Assembly (NCBI RefSeq): GCF_010725055.1
Contig: NZ_BJKB01000001.1
Location: forward strand, 434,001-498,000
Reading direction: 5' to 3'
Source of the DNA: Gelidibacter japonicus
GTDB taxonomy: Bacteria; Bacteroidota; Bacteroidia; Flavobacteriales; Flavobacteriaceae
Length of the DNA: 64,000 bases
The position numbers and the translations under genes are program-made. The notes under the pieces are model-generated. The model did no database searches and was not told the origin of the DNA. It was given only the letters and a program-made list of their open reading frames with translations. This document shows positions 54,184-63,656 of this stretch, piece after piece. Numbering within the stretch: position 1 is the first letter of the stretch; every line of letters begins with the position of its first letter.

Positions 54184-54786
54184 CTACTTTTTCTTGGTTC
54201 TCAAATCAACAATCAAATTGTTTCGTACACCTCCCTTTGGAACTGGGATACTATTCTGTTTTACAAATGCGGTCCAACCCGTATAACTTTTTCCAATCTC
54301 AATCTTACCTGAATTATAAAAATGACAAACCGCTGCGGCCAATCCATCGGTGGCGTCGAGGTTTTTTGGTAATGTCTTTAATCCCAATAAACTTTGAAGC
54401 ATTTTGGCCACTTGTTCTTTGCTTGCATTTCCGTTACCGGTGATGGCCATTTTTATTTTTTTGGGAGAATATTCGGTGATCGGAATCTCCCTGCTTAATC
54501 CTGCTGCCATGGCGACGCCCTGAGCACGTCCCAACTTCAACATACTTTGTACATTTTTTCCAAAAAAAGGCGCTTCAATAGCTATTTCATCCGGATGATG
54601 GGTGTCAATAAGTTCAATGGTACGTTCAAAAATAAGTTTCAGCTTAAGGTAGTGGTCATCGTATTTTTTGAGATCGAGTTCGTTTAATTGTAAAAACAAC
54701 ATGTTTTTACCAACTACTTTTATAAGTCCAAAACCCATAATCGTAGTACCAGGATCGATTCCTAAAATAATTTTTTCCTTTATCAT
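54184..54786 (-). CDS. ruvC: Crossover junction endodeoxyribonuclease RuvC
   Basis: A 200-residue Holliday-junction resolvase that cuts four-way DNA junctions with RuvAB. Catalytic acidic residues are visible: Asp in [12 protein letters not shown], Glu in IAIEAPFFG, and the Asp pair in [29 protein letters not shown] is also typical. A basic tail after the core (about 185-200, ending LRTKKK) makes it slightly longer than the E. coli enzyme. It abuts the beta-barrel protein gene upstream with no gap. Confidence 0.93.
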   Translation of the reverse strand: MIKEKIILGIDPGTTIMGFGLIKVVGKNMLFLQLNELDLKKYDDHYLKLKLIFERTIELIDTHHPDEIAIEAPFFGKNVQSMLKLGRAQGVAMAAGLSREIPITEYSPKKIKMAITGNGNASKEQVAKMLQSLLGLKTLPKNLDATDGLAAAVCHFYNSGKIEIGKSYTGWTAFVKQNSIPVPKGGVRNNLIVDLRTKKK

Positions 54787-55428
54787 TTAATTACAATAAT
54801 GGCATCCGCTCAACGATATGGATACCCCGAAAGCAACATACGCTAAATCGCCGTTAAAAGAAAATCCGTCTGTCGCCACATTATATTTATCACTTCCCGA
54901 AAGCGAATAGGCATAGCCTCCATCAACAAAAATTGATACGGATCTGGACAACCTGTAATGCACTTCCAATCCGCCTAAAACATTTACATACGTATAGGTG
55001 TTATTTGCATAGGCACCCAAAGGCTTGGTCATACTCACACCCGGACCTGCGTGGGCCACAACCCAAATTGGCGGGGGTAAAAAGGTTAATAGATCTTTGA
55101 AATCATAAACCGCTTGAACATTGATGCGGGTATAATTCATTTTATAGGGCAACGATCCGCTATGCGCAGCAGCTCTATTATATCCCAGGTCAAGTTTCGC
55201 TCCCAAATCATTAGAAAACATATGTTGAACCCCTAAATTAATGGTCGGAAAATTGACCTGTTTAGAATAATAGCCCTCTGCTCCTCCACGATCAACGGGG
55301 TTGTTAAGTCCCAAAGCGAGCTGTAGTTTCCACTTTTCAACATCTTTTTGGGCCATACTCAAAGAGCTAGTCATAAGTGTTAAAAGTAAAAGCCAACTTA
55401 AGTTTTGTATTTTAAAATAAGGCGCCAT
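54787..55428 (-). CDS. Outer-membrane beta-barrel protein (OmpA-barrel-like)
   Basis: A 213-residue exported protein with a signal peptide (about 8-27, ending SLSMAQ). Alternating hydrophobic strands such as LQLALGLNNP, TINLGVQHMF, AKLDLGYN, YTRINVQAVYDF, GGLEVHYRL, SIFVDGGYAY and AYVAFGVSISL are consistent with an eight-stranded barrel. There is no peptidoglycan-binding OmpA tail. The C-terminal SGCHYCN with two cysteines is unusual for a barrel. It lies directly upstream of ruvC on the same strand and is divergent from the flippase-like gene. Confidence 0.72.
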   Translation of the reverse strand: MAPYFKIQNLSWLLLLTLMTSSLSMAQKDVEKWKLQLALGLNNPVDRGGAEGYYSKQVNFPTINLGVQHMFSNDLGAKLDLGYNRAAAHSGSLPYKMNYTRINVQAVYDFKDLLTFLPPPIWVVAHAGPGVSMTKPLGAYANNTYTYVNVLGGLEVHYRLSRSVSIFVDGGYAYSLSGSDKYNVATDGFSFNGDLAYVAFGVSISLSGCHYCN

Positions 55429-55455
55429 AAGCTAATTATCATTTAATTTGTGTCT

Positions 55456-56424
55456 ATGTTAACCGCGATCTCCTACAAAACTAAACAATTCTTGCTTGTA
55501 CTAATAAAAATAAGCCTTGTTGTTGCGGCATTTTACTTTATATACTCCAGATTATTTCAAAATAAGGATTTAAGTTTTGTCGAATTCATCCAAAATCTGA
55601 TCAATTATAGTTCTTTTTCAACGAATACTGTGGTAGTTTTAGTGTTTTTAAGCATCCTTAATTGGTTTTTTGAGATCAATAAATGGCAGGCTTTGGTAAG
55701 TACCGTTACCGAAATTTTATGGGTTGAAGCCAAATCACAAAGTTTGGGAGCCCTTACCGCTTCGTTATTCACTCCAAACCGTATTGGTGATTATGGTGCA
55801 AAGGCAATGTATTATCTCCCTCAATATCGCAAAAAAATAATGTTTCTGAACTTACTCGGAAATTGCACACAAATGGGCATTACCACTATTTTTGGGACGG
55901 TCGGATTGATATACTTTGCACACCACCATCAGCCCCAATTAAACTATGTCGGCATCCTAATTTGGCTTTCCGGGATTGGAATTATAGGGCTTCTATTGGT
56001 TTGGACCTTTAAAACGACGTGGTTAAATAAGCAGGCAAATACTATTTATAGACTATTTGGTTTTGTGAAGCGTATTTCTAACAAAATCATACTCAAAGTA
56101 GCTCTGTATTCCTTACTGCGCTATTTGATTTTTACCTTTCAGTTTTACTACCTCTTGGTCTTATTTGGGATTGACATGAGCTATTTGGAAGCCATGTCTG
56201 CCATTGCATGCATGTATATTTTATCGTCAATTATTCCTTCTATCTTTATTTTTGATGTGATTATTAAGGGTGGCGTTGCGGTGTATCTATTCGGACTTAT
56301 TGGCGTTTCAGAGTCTATTGTGTTGTCCATTGTCACCTTCATGTGGATTTTAAATTTTGTACTTCCAAGCGTTATTGGCAGTTACCATGTGCTTAAGTTT
56401 AAATTTCCTAAAACTACGTCATGA
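55456..56424 (+). CDS. YbhN/UPF0104-like multi-pass membrane protein (LPG-synthase TM family)
   Basis: About 322 residues with seven to eight membrane helices, of the lysylphosphatidylglycerol synthase transmembrane family. Markers are LGALTASLFTPNRIGDYGAKAMYY and a late SSIIPSIFIFDVIIKGGVAVYLFG. I choose ATG 55456 over a GTG two codons earlier. Family members are proposed to move or load lipid-linked compounds. It overlaps the following GT2 gene by four bases, so the pair probably builds or exports a glycolipid. Confidence 0.82.
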   Translation: MLTAISYKTKQFLLVLIKISLVVAAFYFIYSRLFQNKDLSFVEFIQNLINYSSFSTNTVVVLVFLSILNWFFEINKWQALVSTVTEILWVEAKSQSLGALTASLFTPNRIGDYGAKAMYYLPQYRKKIMFLNLLGNCTQMGITTIFGTVGLIYFAHHHQPQLNYVGILIWLSGIGIIGLLLVWTFKTTWLNKQANTIYRLFGFVKRISNKIILKVALYSLLRYLIFTFQFYYLLVLFGIDMSYLEAMSAIACMYILSSIIPSIFIFDVIIKGGVAVYLFGLIGVSESIVLSIVTFMWILNFVLPSVIGSYHVLKFKFPKTTS

Positions 56425-57554
56425 TTTTTATCTGCATTGGCATCACCTTAATTTACGTCATGCTCATCATGGGTTTTAGCTTGGGCTTTGACCGTATCAA
56501 AACTTTTGAGTTGGGCCAGATGAAACCAACTACACGTTTTAGTCTTATCATTCCATTTAGGAATGAGGAAAAAATGCTTCCTGCACTTTTGGCATCTATT
56601 GCAAATTTGAATTATCCGAAGGATTATTTTGAAATTATTTTTGTGGATGACGATTCTGAAGACAGGTCGGTTCATCTGATCCATTCAATTTTGACTATTC
56701 CTGAAAGTACTCCAATGGATTTCAGGGTGATCGAAAATATAATAACCAGCCATTCACCAAAGAAAGATGCCATTAGCTTGGCCATTTCACAAGCTAAATA
56801 CGATTGGATTGTAACGACAGATGCCGATTGTGTGCTCCCAAAATATTGGTTGGATAGCTTTGACGAATTCATTCAAAAACAACAGCCCGATTTCATTGTT
56901 GCACCAATAACCTACGCCAAGTGCCAAGGATTTTTACAAAACTTCCAACTTTTGGATGTCTTGAGTTTGCAAGGTGCAACCATTGGCGGCTTCGGCATAA
57001 AACAACCATTTTTATGCAATGGCGCCAATATGGCTTATAAAAAGGAACTTTTTAATATACTGAACGGCTTTCAAGGCAATTCAGAAATAGCAAGTGGGGA
57101 TGATGTGTTTTTACTTGAAAAGGCCACAGAACAAAATGCCAGCAAGGTGCATTATTTAAAATGCCAAGATGCTATCGTTTACACTTCAGCATTAAATTCA
57201 TGGGCCGATTTGATTCAACAACGCGTACGATGGGCGGCTAAATCGAGTGTTTATAAAAATTATTTTGGAAGACTCGTGGGGCTGATCGTTTTTAGTCAAA
57301 ATGTGCTTTTGGTCGGCTTAGTATTGCTGTTTCTAACTGGTGTTGTAAAACCTCAGCCACTATTATATATGTTCATCATAAAATTGGGCGTTGATTTTCT
57401 ATTGATATATAAAGCAGCCCATTTTTTCAATCAGAAAAGTCATTTAAAACATTACTTTTTATCATCCCTATGCTATCCTCTCTTCGGTATTCATGTAGTG
57501 CTTTTAGCTGTATTTAAGGACTTTAGATGGAAAGATAGAACTTATAAAAAATAA
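56421..57554 (+). CDS. Membrane-associated GT2 glycosyltransferase
   Basis: A 377-residue glycosyltransferase. An N-terminal membrane helix (about 1-19) precedes a GT-A domain with FSLIIPFRNEEKMLPALL, IIFVDDDSEDRSV, TTDADCVLP (DxD) and a QxxRW-like QQRVRWAAKS. Two to three C-terminal membrane helices follow (FSQNVLLVGLVLLFL, PLLYMFIIKLGVDFLLIY, CYPLFGIHVVLLAV). The QxxRW motif suits processive or lipid-linked sugar transfer. It is co-transcribed with the YbhN-like gene, with four bases shared. Confidence 0.87.
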   Translation: MIFICIGITLIYVMLIMGFSLGFDRIKTFELGQMKPTTRFSLIIPFRNEEKMLPALLASIANLNYPKDYFEIIFVDDDSEDRSVHLIHSILTIPESTPMDFRVIENIITSHSPKKDAISLAISQAKYDWIVTTDADCVLPKYWLDSFDEFIQKQQPDFIVAPITYAKCQGFLQNFQLLDVLSLQGATIGGFGIKQPFLCNGANMAYKKELFNILNGFQGNSEIASGDDVFLLEKATEQNASKVHYLKCQDAIVYTSALNSWADLIQQRVRWAAKSSVYKNYFGRLVGLIVFSQNVLLVGLVLLFLTGVVKPQPLLYMFIIKLGVDFLLIYKAAHFFNQKSHLKHYFLSSLCYPLFGIHVVLLAVFKDFRWKDRTYKK

Positions 57555-57604
57555 GTCCGCTATCATTTCTTTTTGTAGATTTACAATCATCCAACTCCTG
57601 TTTT

Positions 57605-58483
57605 ATGAAAAAATCAATTCTTATTGCAGTTTTTTTATTCAGCTCCACTTTGATTATTGCCCAAGAAACCCATACTGTTGATGGTCAATCTGTTCAATTA
57701 AAAACTGCAGTTACAGGCCCCTTAGGTTTACTTTGGACCATTATTGACGATGAGTATCGCTACTTCATAAAAACTCAGGACCATCAATTGGTGGAATTGA
57801 TCAACACTAAAAATGCAGACCATGTCTATCAGGAAGAATATAAATCGACCTTAAAAGAGCTTACAGACAACAGCATAGATGCTTCCAAGGTCAAGTTGAG
57901 CTTGCCAAGTTTAGCACGTTTTATAGACCGCTATAATAGCTTTGTCAATCCAGATTATGTATCTATGCACTCCAATTTTAATCCCGACATCCGCTTAGGG
58001 GTTTTTGGGGGCATCACCAATAGTCCGTTTGTAAGCAATCCTCAGAATGTAAATTCGACTGTGGTTGGTGCGGAGATTGAAATGCTTGGCGGTGTAAACA
58101 ATAGGCATTCGGGCTATTTACAATTGCGACATGTGGCGGAAAAAGATGAATTCAAATATAAAACGACAGAGCTTTCCTTAGGGTACCGGTATCGGTTTTT
58201 TCAGAAGCCGAGATTTAGTCTGTACGGCGATGCCAAGTTTGCAACGCTGAATTTCACCAAGGCGACCGTTACCTATATCGACGATAATGACCTTAGCCAC
58301 ACAGAATATATTGACCAAACAGCATTTGATCTACCGCTTATTATCGGATTGGGTGCTGACGTCAAATTAAGTCATGCCATTTATGCCAATCTGAGCTACA
58401 ACCAAATTTTTGCAATATTCTTTAAAAACCAAGGCAACTTTTCTTCGGATATTACCCTCGGACTCAAATTTAAAGTCAATTAG
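57605..58483 (+). CDS. Exported protein with C-terminal beta-barrel-like region
   Basis: A 292-residue protein with signal peptide KKSILIAVFLFSSTLIIAQ. Residues 20-125 are mixed and partly helical. From about 128 the sequence shows barrel-like strands: IRLGVFGGITNSPFV, VVGAEIEMLGG, GYLQLRHVAEK, TELSLGYRYRFF, FSLYGDAKFATLNFT, LIIGLGADVKL, IYANLSYNQIF and ITLGLKFKVN with a closing hydrophobic residue. Probably an outer-membrane protein. Function unknown. It overlaps the convergent TonB-domain lipoprotein gene by four bases. Confidence 0.68.
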   Translation: MKKSILIAVFLFSSTLIIAQETHTVDGQSVQLKTAVTGPLGLLWTIIDDEYRYFIKTQDHQLVELINTKNADHVYQEEYKSTLKELTDNSIDASKVKLSLPSLARFIDRYNSFVNPDYVSMHSNFNPDIRLGVFGGITNSPFVSNPQNVNSTVVGAEIEMLGGVNNRHSGYLQLRHVAEKDEFKYKTTELSLGYRYRFFQKPRFSLYGDAKFATLNFTKATVTYIDDNDLSHTEYIDQTAFDLPLIIGLGADVKLSHAIYANLSYNQIFAIFFKNQGNFSSDITLGLKFKVN

Positions 58484-58953
58484 TTAATGTTGACAATGAC
58501 CGGCAAACTAAACTCAGTAGCAACCTGCTGGCTGCGTTTAATAGCAGGATAAATTTTAGGAAGTGAATCAAAACTATGCCTCAAAATGCTGTCCAGCTGT
58601 GGAATTTGAGCATTGGTTATCGAATCCATATCAATGTTTTGGATGGAAAAGCGTCCAGTCTTATCAATATGAATTTTTAACAGTACAGTATCCGAAACAT
58701 CTTCAGTCACCACAATTTTTTGGTTTTCTAAATGCGACGTAAGCAAATCATGAAGGTAGTTTTCAAAACAGGCCTTTTTTTCTTGAGTGGTAGTGGCCGC
58801 TTCACAATCAGTGAAGGTCGGATACACATCCACGTCATTCCAGTTGATGGCTTGTATTTCTTCTTCCAAAAGTTGTTCGGGGGACACCTTTTTGGATTGA
58901 AAATAATCACAAGAGCACAGTAGGATAAAAAAAACAAGTAATAATGGCTTCAT
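58480..58953 (-). CDS. Small lipoprotein with TonB-C-like domain
   Basis: About 157 residues from the ATG at 58953, which gives a proper signal and lipobox LLCSC (Cys at about 13); the longer frame adds a non-signal leader. The C-terminal part LLKIHIDKTGRFSIQNIDMDS and the ending FSLPVIVNIN follow the plan of the TonB C-terminal domain (KIxxDGxI ... PVxFxI) also found twice in the M56 protein at 60976-63291. It lacks the TonB membrane helix and proline-rich region, so it is not a classical energy transducer. Confidence 0.65.
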   Translation of the reverse strand: MKPLLLVFFILLCSCDYFQSKKVSPEQLLEEEIQAINWNDVDVYPTFTDCEAATTTQEKKACFENYLHDLLTSHLENQKIVVTEDVSDTVLLKIHIDKTGRFSIQNIDMDSITNAQIPQLDSILRHSFDSLPKIYPAIKRSQQVATEFSLPVIVNIN

Positions 58954-59263
58954 TTCATAGTGTACTGAAGCTGAAAAGTACAATTTTTTTAGAGAATAAA
59001 TTCATTCGAAGCTGTTCTGTTCTTTAATTTATTTCGACCAGTAGGTTTTAATACACAAGGTTGGCCTCGATCAAAAAATCATTTTCGTTTTAGGGGACAG
59101 TTCTTATGCATAAACTTAACCGCAAGGAACACAACTAAAAAACGCAAGTAACGCAAAGAACACCGTGTTTTAAAAAGCGAATAGAATAAAGTATGGCGAA
59201 CTCGGCGCTACCCTTTGCTCCCGTTAGATATCGGGATTGCGGTAAAATATAGCATCTCGACAC
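58954..59263. other. Intergenic region without a gene
   Basis: 310 bases. 59110-59165 carries loosely repeated AACGCAA/AACACAA units. I see no coding frame or clear promoter. Confidence 0.45.
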
Positions 59264-60400
59264 TTATTCAGATTTCATGAATTTCTCGTCCTTAAGTTCT
59301 TTCAACCGCCCATTGGCAAAAGGAATATAGACGCTTTTGGGAAACTTTTCCTTAAACACTTCGTAGGCCTTAATCTTGGAATCCTTATCGGCGTAGTATT
59401 CGTCCTTTGTCCGCACCAAAAAGAATTGTGCGGTCTCATCCTGTGGATCCTCCTTTATGGCAGATTGAAGGGCCGCAATGGCTTCCTTATACTTTCCTTG
59501 ACGATTTAAGACCGTGGCCAGTTTGGTGTATTCGGCGTTTAATGGTTGATCCATAATGTCCAAAGCCTCAGAAATCCATTTTTCCGCAGATACATAATCA
59601 TTAATAGTTTCGTACAGCTGTCCCAAAATATAAAGATTGGTTGCGCTTTTTGGATCGAAATTTACGGCTTGATTCGCATGGACAATCGCTTTCTCATACA
59701 AGGCCTGTTGAGCATAGCAGAAACTCAATTTTTCATGGATAAACTGAGAGTTTTCACCCAGAGCCAATAATTTCTCAAACCATAGTGAAGCTTCTTTATA
59801 ATCCTCTTTCCAATAATAATTGAGCGCTTTTAAATTGATCAGTTCCGCATTGTTGGCATAACTCTCCAAACCCGTATTGATGTAGTGCAGTGATGACTCA
59901 TGTTTTCGCTTTACCAAAAAATATCTGGCCATTTTAGCGATGGCTTTTTGGTGGGTGGGATCGAGCTCATAAGCCGAATGAAATCTGTTCATCGCGGTGG
60001 AATCGCCTTGCTTTTCAAATACCAGGCCTAATTCGTAATGGTAATTTGGGTTTCTATAATCAAGATAGACCAATTCACTCAACAACACCGCAGCATCATT
60101 AAGCTTATTGCTTCTGGATAGCAATTTGGCATAATCATATTTAATGAGTGCGTCCTCAGGAAAAGCATTGAGCGCAAGGTCATAGTTTTTTAAGGCTAAA
60201 TCATAGTTACCAAGGGCCAGATAAGCTTTGGCCATCTTTTCATAGACCAAATCTTGCGGGTCATAGGTTTTATAAGCCTCAATGGCTTTAGAGTAGTTGC
60301 CATGGGCATACAGGCTGTCCGCGCGTTTTAAGAGGGTGCCCTGGCCTTGTGTGGACCATGTGAGCAACGCAATTATTAAAAAAGTACAAAATTTAATCAT
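59264..60400 (-). CDS. Exported TPR protein
   Basis: A 378-residue protein with a signal peptide (FCTFLIIALLTWSTQGQ) followed by about nine consecutive TPR motifs filling the rest, for example ALGNYDLALKNYDLALNAFPED, YEKAIVHANQAVNFDPKSATNLYILGQLYE and GKYKEAIAALQSAIKEDPQDE. It most likely works as a periplasmic protein-binding scaffold. It is the last gene of the BlaI / M56 / exported protein / TPR run, seven bases after its neighbour, so it should be controlled by the BlaI-type repressor at 63294. Confidence 0.83.
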   Translation of the reverse strand: MIKFCTFLIIALLTWSTQGQGTLLKRADSLYAHGNYSKAIEAYKTYDPQDLVYEKMAKAYLALGNYDLALKNYDLALNAFPEDALIKYDYAKLLSRSNKLNDAAVLLSELVYLDYRNPNYHYELGLVFEKQGDSTAMNRFHSAYELDPTHQKAIAKMARYFLVKRKHESSLHYINTGLESYANNAELINLKALNYYWKEDYKEASLWFEKLLALGENSQFIHEKLSFCYAQQALYEKAIVHANQAVNFDPKSATNLYILGQLYETINDYVSAEKWISEALDIMDQPLNAEYTKLATVLNRQGKYKEAIAALQSAIKEDPQDETAQFFLVRTKDEYYADKDSKIKAYEVFKEKFPKSVYIPFANGRLKELKDEKFMKSE

Positions 60401-60407
60401 GAGGCGG

Positions 60408-60962
60408 TTAATTGGTATTGGGCATCATCTTTTTAGTGGTTTTGCCATCAGTAATATTTAGATGGGTAAAATAAGGATCGCGATTCAGTAAAATAATGAG
60501 ACCGTCATAACGTTTTTGTTCAGCTTCTGTGAATTGGTCAAAATCATCCACCACCAATTTTAAAATGCCATCTTGGGTATTATTTTCCCATTGCTCTTTG
60601 GCCTTATCAGTTTTTCTTTGATTGACATAGTCCTGATAGGTCTTTTGTTTTTTTAGTTTTTTGGCCATTTCAAAATCGCTAGCCGCATCACTTCCATTTT
60701 CCATTTTAATGGCCAACATTTTATCTGCGACATAATTCATATGGACCACAAATCGGTAATACGCTTCACGAGACATCATATATTGATCGGTTTCCACGAT
60801 AAATTTTTCAAATATCAATGGTGGGGTGGCGCCTCTACGTTCCATATCCAAGAGTTCTTTTTCAAGGGTGAATTGAAGTTGCTCATCGGACATACTTTCA
60901 TAACCAGGGTGTTGGGCAATAACACCCAAAGGGAAAAGCATAAGTAGAAAAAATTTATACAT
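60408..60962 (-). CDS. Exported protein sharing a module with the M56 sensor
   Basis: About 184 residues from the ATG at 60962, giving signal peptide YKFFLLMLFPLGVIAQ; the longer frame overlaps the M56 gene. The segment from about KAKEQWENNTQDGILKLVVDDF to LNITDGKTTKK corresponds in order to AISNWESGTMGGVLRLAVKDM to LIITDGKITTS inside the adjacent M56 protein. It appears to be a free-standing version of that protein's periplasmic sensor module. It lies 13 bases after the M56 gene and is probably co-expressed. Confidence 0.7.
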   Translation of the reverse strand: MYKFFLLMLFPLGVIAQHPGYESMSDEQLQFTLEKELLDMERRGATPPLIFEKFIVETDQYMMSREAYYRFVVHMNYVADKMLAIKMENGSDAASDFEMAKKLKKQKTYQDYVNQRKTDKAKEQWENNTQDGILKLVVDDFDQFTEAEQKRYDGLIILLNRDPYFTHLNITDGKTTKKMMPNTN

Positions 60963-60975
60963 ATTTAGAGTGTAT

Positions 60976-63291
60976 TTATTGGACTTCAAAAAGTATCGGA
61001 AGGCTATACGGCACAATTACCGCTTCACCATTTTGTTTGCCAGGTTGCATTTTTGGTAAGGCTTCTATGACGCGAATTAACTCCTTTTCCAATTCAGGAC
61101 GAGCGGCTCTTGCTCTAATGTTTGAAATCGTGCCGTCAGTACCAATTTTAAATATAACCGTCATGCGTTGCCTTCCAGTCAAACCTACTTCTTTGGCCAG
61201 TTTGGCATTGAAGTTTTTATTGACGAAGGAGGCGATTTTATCCGAAGTACACTGTTTACGTTCTTTATTCGAACTTAAACCTTGACAAGATGGAAATATT
61301 GGCACTTCATCTACAACGGCATAAGGGATTTCCGTTTCATCCACTATTTTGTTCTGTTCTTTAAATTGCAAGGCTTTAAGATAATCCTGTTCAGACTGAT
61401 CTGTGTTCTCCTTATTTGTATCTGGCGCATCATCTTTAACCTGAAACAAAATAGGCAAGCTATAAGGCACTGTTACAGTATTTCCTCTTTGTTTTCCAGG
61501 GGTGAAATCTGGCATGGATTGAATGACCCTAACTGCCTCTGCTTCCAACGCAGGATGTGGCGCTCTTGCCATAACATCTCTAATCTTTCCATCCTTCCCT
61601 ATTTTAAAAATGACGTTGATGCGCTGTCTTCCTTTAAGGTTCTTTTCTGTAGCAATATCGACGTTGAAGTTTTTATTGACAAATTGCGCTATATTATCAG
61701 AGGTGCATCGTTTATCATGGTCCTTAGACCCAGTTGCTTCACAACCATCGAATAACGGTGGTTGGTCAATTACGGCGTAAGGCACTTCAACATCATAAGA
61801 TTCAAAGGATTCCGTTTTCTCTTCCTTTTCTTTTTTACCAAAATCCAATGAAGTAGTTATTTTACCATCGGTAATAATTAATGTATGGAAAAAGTCGTCA
61901 TTTTTAATCATATCCATTTTTTTATCATAACGTTTTTGCTCTGCTACTGTAAAGTTTTTCATATCCTTAACAGCTAACCTTAACACACCGCCCATTGTAC
62001 CACTTTCCCAATTAGAGATAGCTTCATCCGTTTTTTGATGCGCCAAATACGCTTCATATGTATTGTATTGGTTAAGCACTTTATTAACAAAGGTCTTTTC
62101 CCTATCATTGTAAGTCCCCTCTTTTTTGGCTTGCTCAACGAACAATTCTGCATGATATTTATCATAAGCTTTTCTTCTTGCTACCTCATCCATAGACTTA
62201 ATATACTTTTCACTTTCGCTCCCATAATCATGGATTATTTTAGATTGATTGCCATTTCTTGCTAATTCTAAAATCTCATTATAATATTTGTCCACAAGCT
62301 CCTGAAAAGTCAATTCCTGGTTCAAAACTTCATTATCAAACACGGGAAAAGGATCTTTTATTTCACTCGCATAAGACGAGGTGTACATCAACATACCCAT
62401 GACCATAGGGACCAATAAGGCGTACTTAATAAGATGGATTTGTTTTGATTTTGATTTGCTCAACATAAGGATTCGTTTTTTGACCTGCCCGTTATGGAAT
62501 GTAAATTGTTTTCCAAATACGTTCAGGCGGGTTAATGATTGTTTGAAAAATGGATTGATGAATGAGACCTGATGGGTCTCAAAGACCTGGGACAGCAAAC
62601 TTTGATAATAGGCCGATTTGCCTTTATAGTTTACGGCTTTTGCATCGGCGATGAACTCGTGCAAATTGGAGAGTCGGGTTTGATACATATAGATGAATGG
62701 ATTGAACCAAAACACGATGCGTAAGATCTCGAAGACCAGTAAATCCCAACTATGTTTCTCCTTGACATGCACCATTTCGTGCTGTAGAATATGTTCTTTC
62801 TTTTCTGCTGAAAGATCAGTTCCCAAAAAGATATAGTGGAAAAAAGAAAAGGCTGCGCTGCTGTTCAATAAAAACACAATCAGGGCGTCACCTTGCCAAC
62901 GTTGCGGATTTTTGTAAAGCATTCTGCCAATCATAATGATCTTATAGGCTAAAATTAATGCCGCCAAGACCATTCCCACAATCCAAACGTAAGTCCATGA
63001 AAAACTTGCCGCTTGCTCTGTAATTTGCTGGGATCCCATCACCAATACAGGGCTGTCAAATGTTGGCGAAACATCTCCAATGATGACTTCTGGCAGTCGC
63101 ACGACCATAGGTTCCGGAACCATGGCTTTAATGCTCTCAAATTTTAAAAAAGGCAGGATAAACGACAAGAATGCCGTACCGATCAAATACGCACGATTCC
63201 AATTAAAAAAAGTTTCGTTCTTTAAAAACACATCGTAAATGATCAAAAAGAACACTTGAAACGCAATGGTCTGTAGAATATAGTGTAACAT
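60976..63291 (-). CDS. M56 (BlaR1-like) membrane metallopeptidase with two TonB-like domains
   Basis: A 771-residue membrane protein. Helices lie near 4-21, 34-50 and 98-120. The zinc motif HEMVH is at 171-175, followed by FWFNPFIYMY and the ligand region LHEFIADAKAV. A fourth helix (about 287-305) leads to a periplasmic region holding a sensor-like module (about 330-495) and two similar TonB-C-type domains. The first includes GRQRINVIFKIGKDGKI and PYSLPILFQV; the second includes GRQRMTVIFKIGTDGTI and PYSLPILFEV. Each is preceded by a Cys-x(10)-Cys segment (CEATGSKDHDKRC; CQGLSSNKERKQC). It probably controls the BlaI repressor encoded two bases upstream. Confidence 0.85.
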   Translation of the reverse strand: MLHYILQTIAFQVFFLIIYDVFLKNETFFNWNRAYLIGTAFLSFILPFLKFESIKAMVPEPMVVRLPEVIIGDVSPTFDSPVLVMGSQQITEQAASFSWTYVWIVGMVLAALILAYKIIMIGRMLYKNPQRWQGDALIVFLLNSSAAFSFFHYIFLGTDLSAEKKEHILQHEMVHVKEKHSWDLLVFEILRIVFWFNPFIYMYQTRLSNLHEFIADAKAVNYKGKSAYYQSLLSQVFETHQVSFINPFFKQSLTRLNVFGKQFTFHNGQVKKRILMLSKSKSKQIHLIKYALLVPMVMGMLMYTSSYASEIKDPFPVFDNEVLNQELTFQELVDKYYNEILELARNGNQSKIIHDYGSESEKYIKSMDEVARRKAYDKYHAELFVEQAKKEGTYNDREKTFVNKVLNQYNTYEAYLAHQKTDEAISNWESGTMGGVLRLAVKDMKNFTVAEQKRYDKKMDMIKNDDFFHTLIITDGKITTSLDFGKKEKEEKTESFESYDVEVPYAVIDQPPLFDGCEATGSKDHDKRCTSDNIAQFVNKNFNVDIATEKNLKGRQRINVIFKIGKDGKIRDVMARAPHPALEAEAVRVIQSMPDFTPGKQRGNTVTVPYSLPILFQVKDDAPDTNKENTDQSEQDYLKALQFKEQNKIVDETEIPYAVVDEVPIFPSCQGLSSNKERKQCTSDKIASFVNKNFNAKLAKEVGLTGRQRMTVIFKIGTDGTISNIRARAARPELEKELIRVIEALPKMQPGKQNGEAVIVPYSLPILFEVQ

Positions 63292-63293
63292 AT

Positions 63294-63656
63294 TTAGTCG
63301 TCTTTTTTGTTAATCTCCTTTAAAATGGATTCCATATCCTTTAAGCTCAAATCATTTTTCTTGACAAAAAACGACACCATACTTTTAAACGAGCCTTGAA
63401 AATAATTATCCACCAGCATATTGATACTTTGGTTGCTGTATTCCGTTTTTGCCAGCAGTGGAAAATACACATGGCCTTTGCCTTGTTTTTCATAATCCAC
63501 AAAACCTTTGCTTTCTAAAATCCGCACAATGGTCGATACCGTATTATAGGCAGGCTTCGGTTCAGGCAATTCTTCTATAATTTGTTTGACGTTGGCTTTT
63601 TGCAGTTGCCATAACACCTGCATAATCTCTTCTTCGGCTTTGGTAAGTTGTTTCAT
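63294..63656 (-). CDS. BlaI/MecI/CopY-family transcriptional repressor (second pair)
   Basis: A 120-residue BlaI-type repressor: LTKAEEEIMQVLWQLQKANVKQIIEELPEPKPAYNTVSTIVRILESKGFVDYE in outline, followed by dimerisation helices. Compared with the one at 3131 it shares the fold and NTVSTIVRIL/STVATLLKRM recognition region but is clearly distinct. It lies two bases before the M56 gene. Unlike the first pair, I cannot find a TACAnnTGTA palindrome in the visible upstream sequence. Confidence 0.9.
   Translation of the reverse strand: MKQLTKAEEEIMQVLWQLQKANVKQIIEELPEPKPAYNTVSTIVRILESKGFVDYEKQGKGHVYFPLLAKTEYSNQSINMLVDNYFQGSFKSMVSFFVKKNDLSLKDMESILKEINKKDD

Noticed and set aside
54090-54185. Short repeated units that might suggest a CRISPR array
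   Set aside because: Units are only 7-12 bases, imperfect and contiguous with no spacers, and no cas genes are present.
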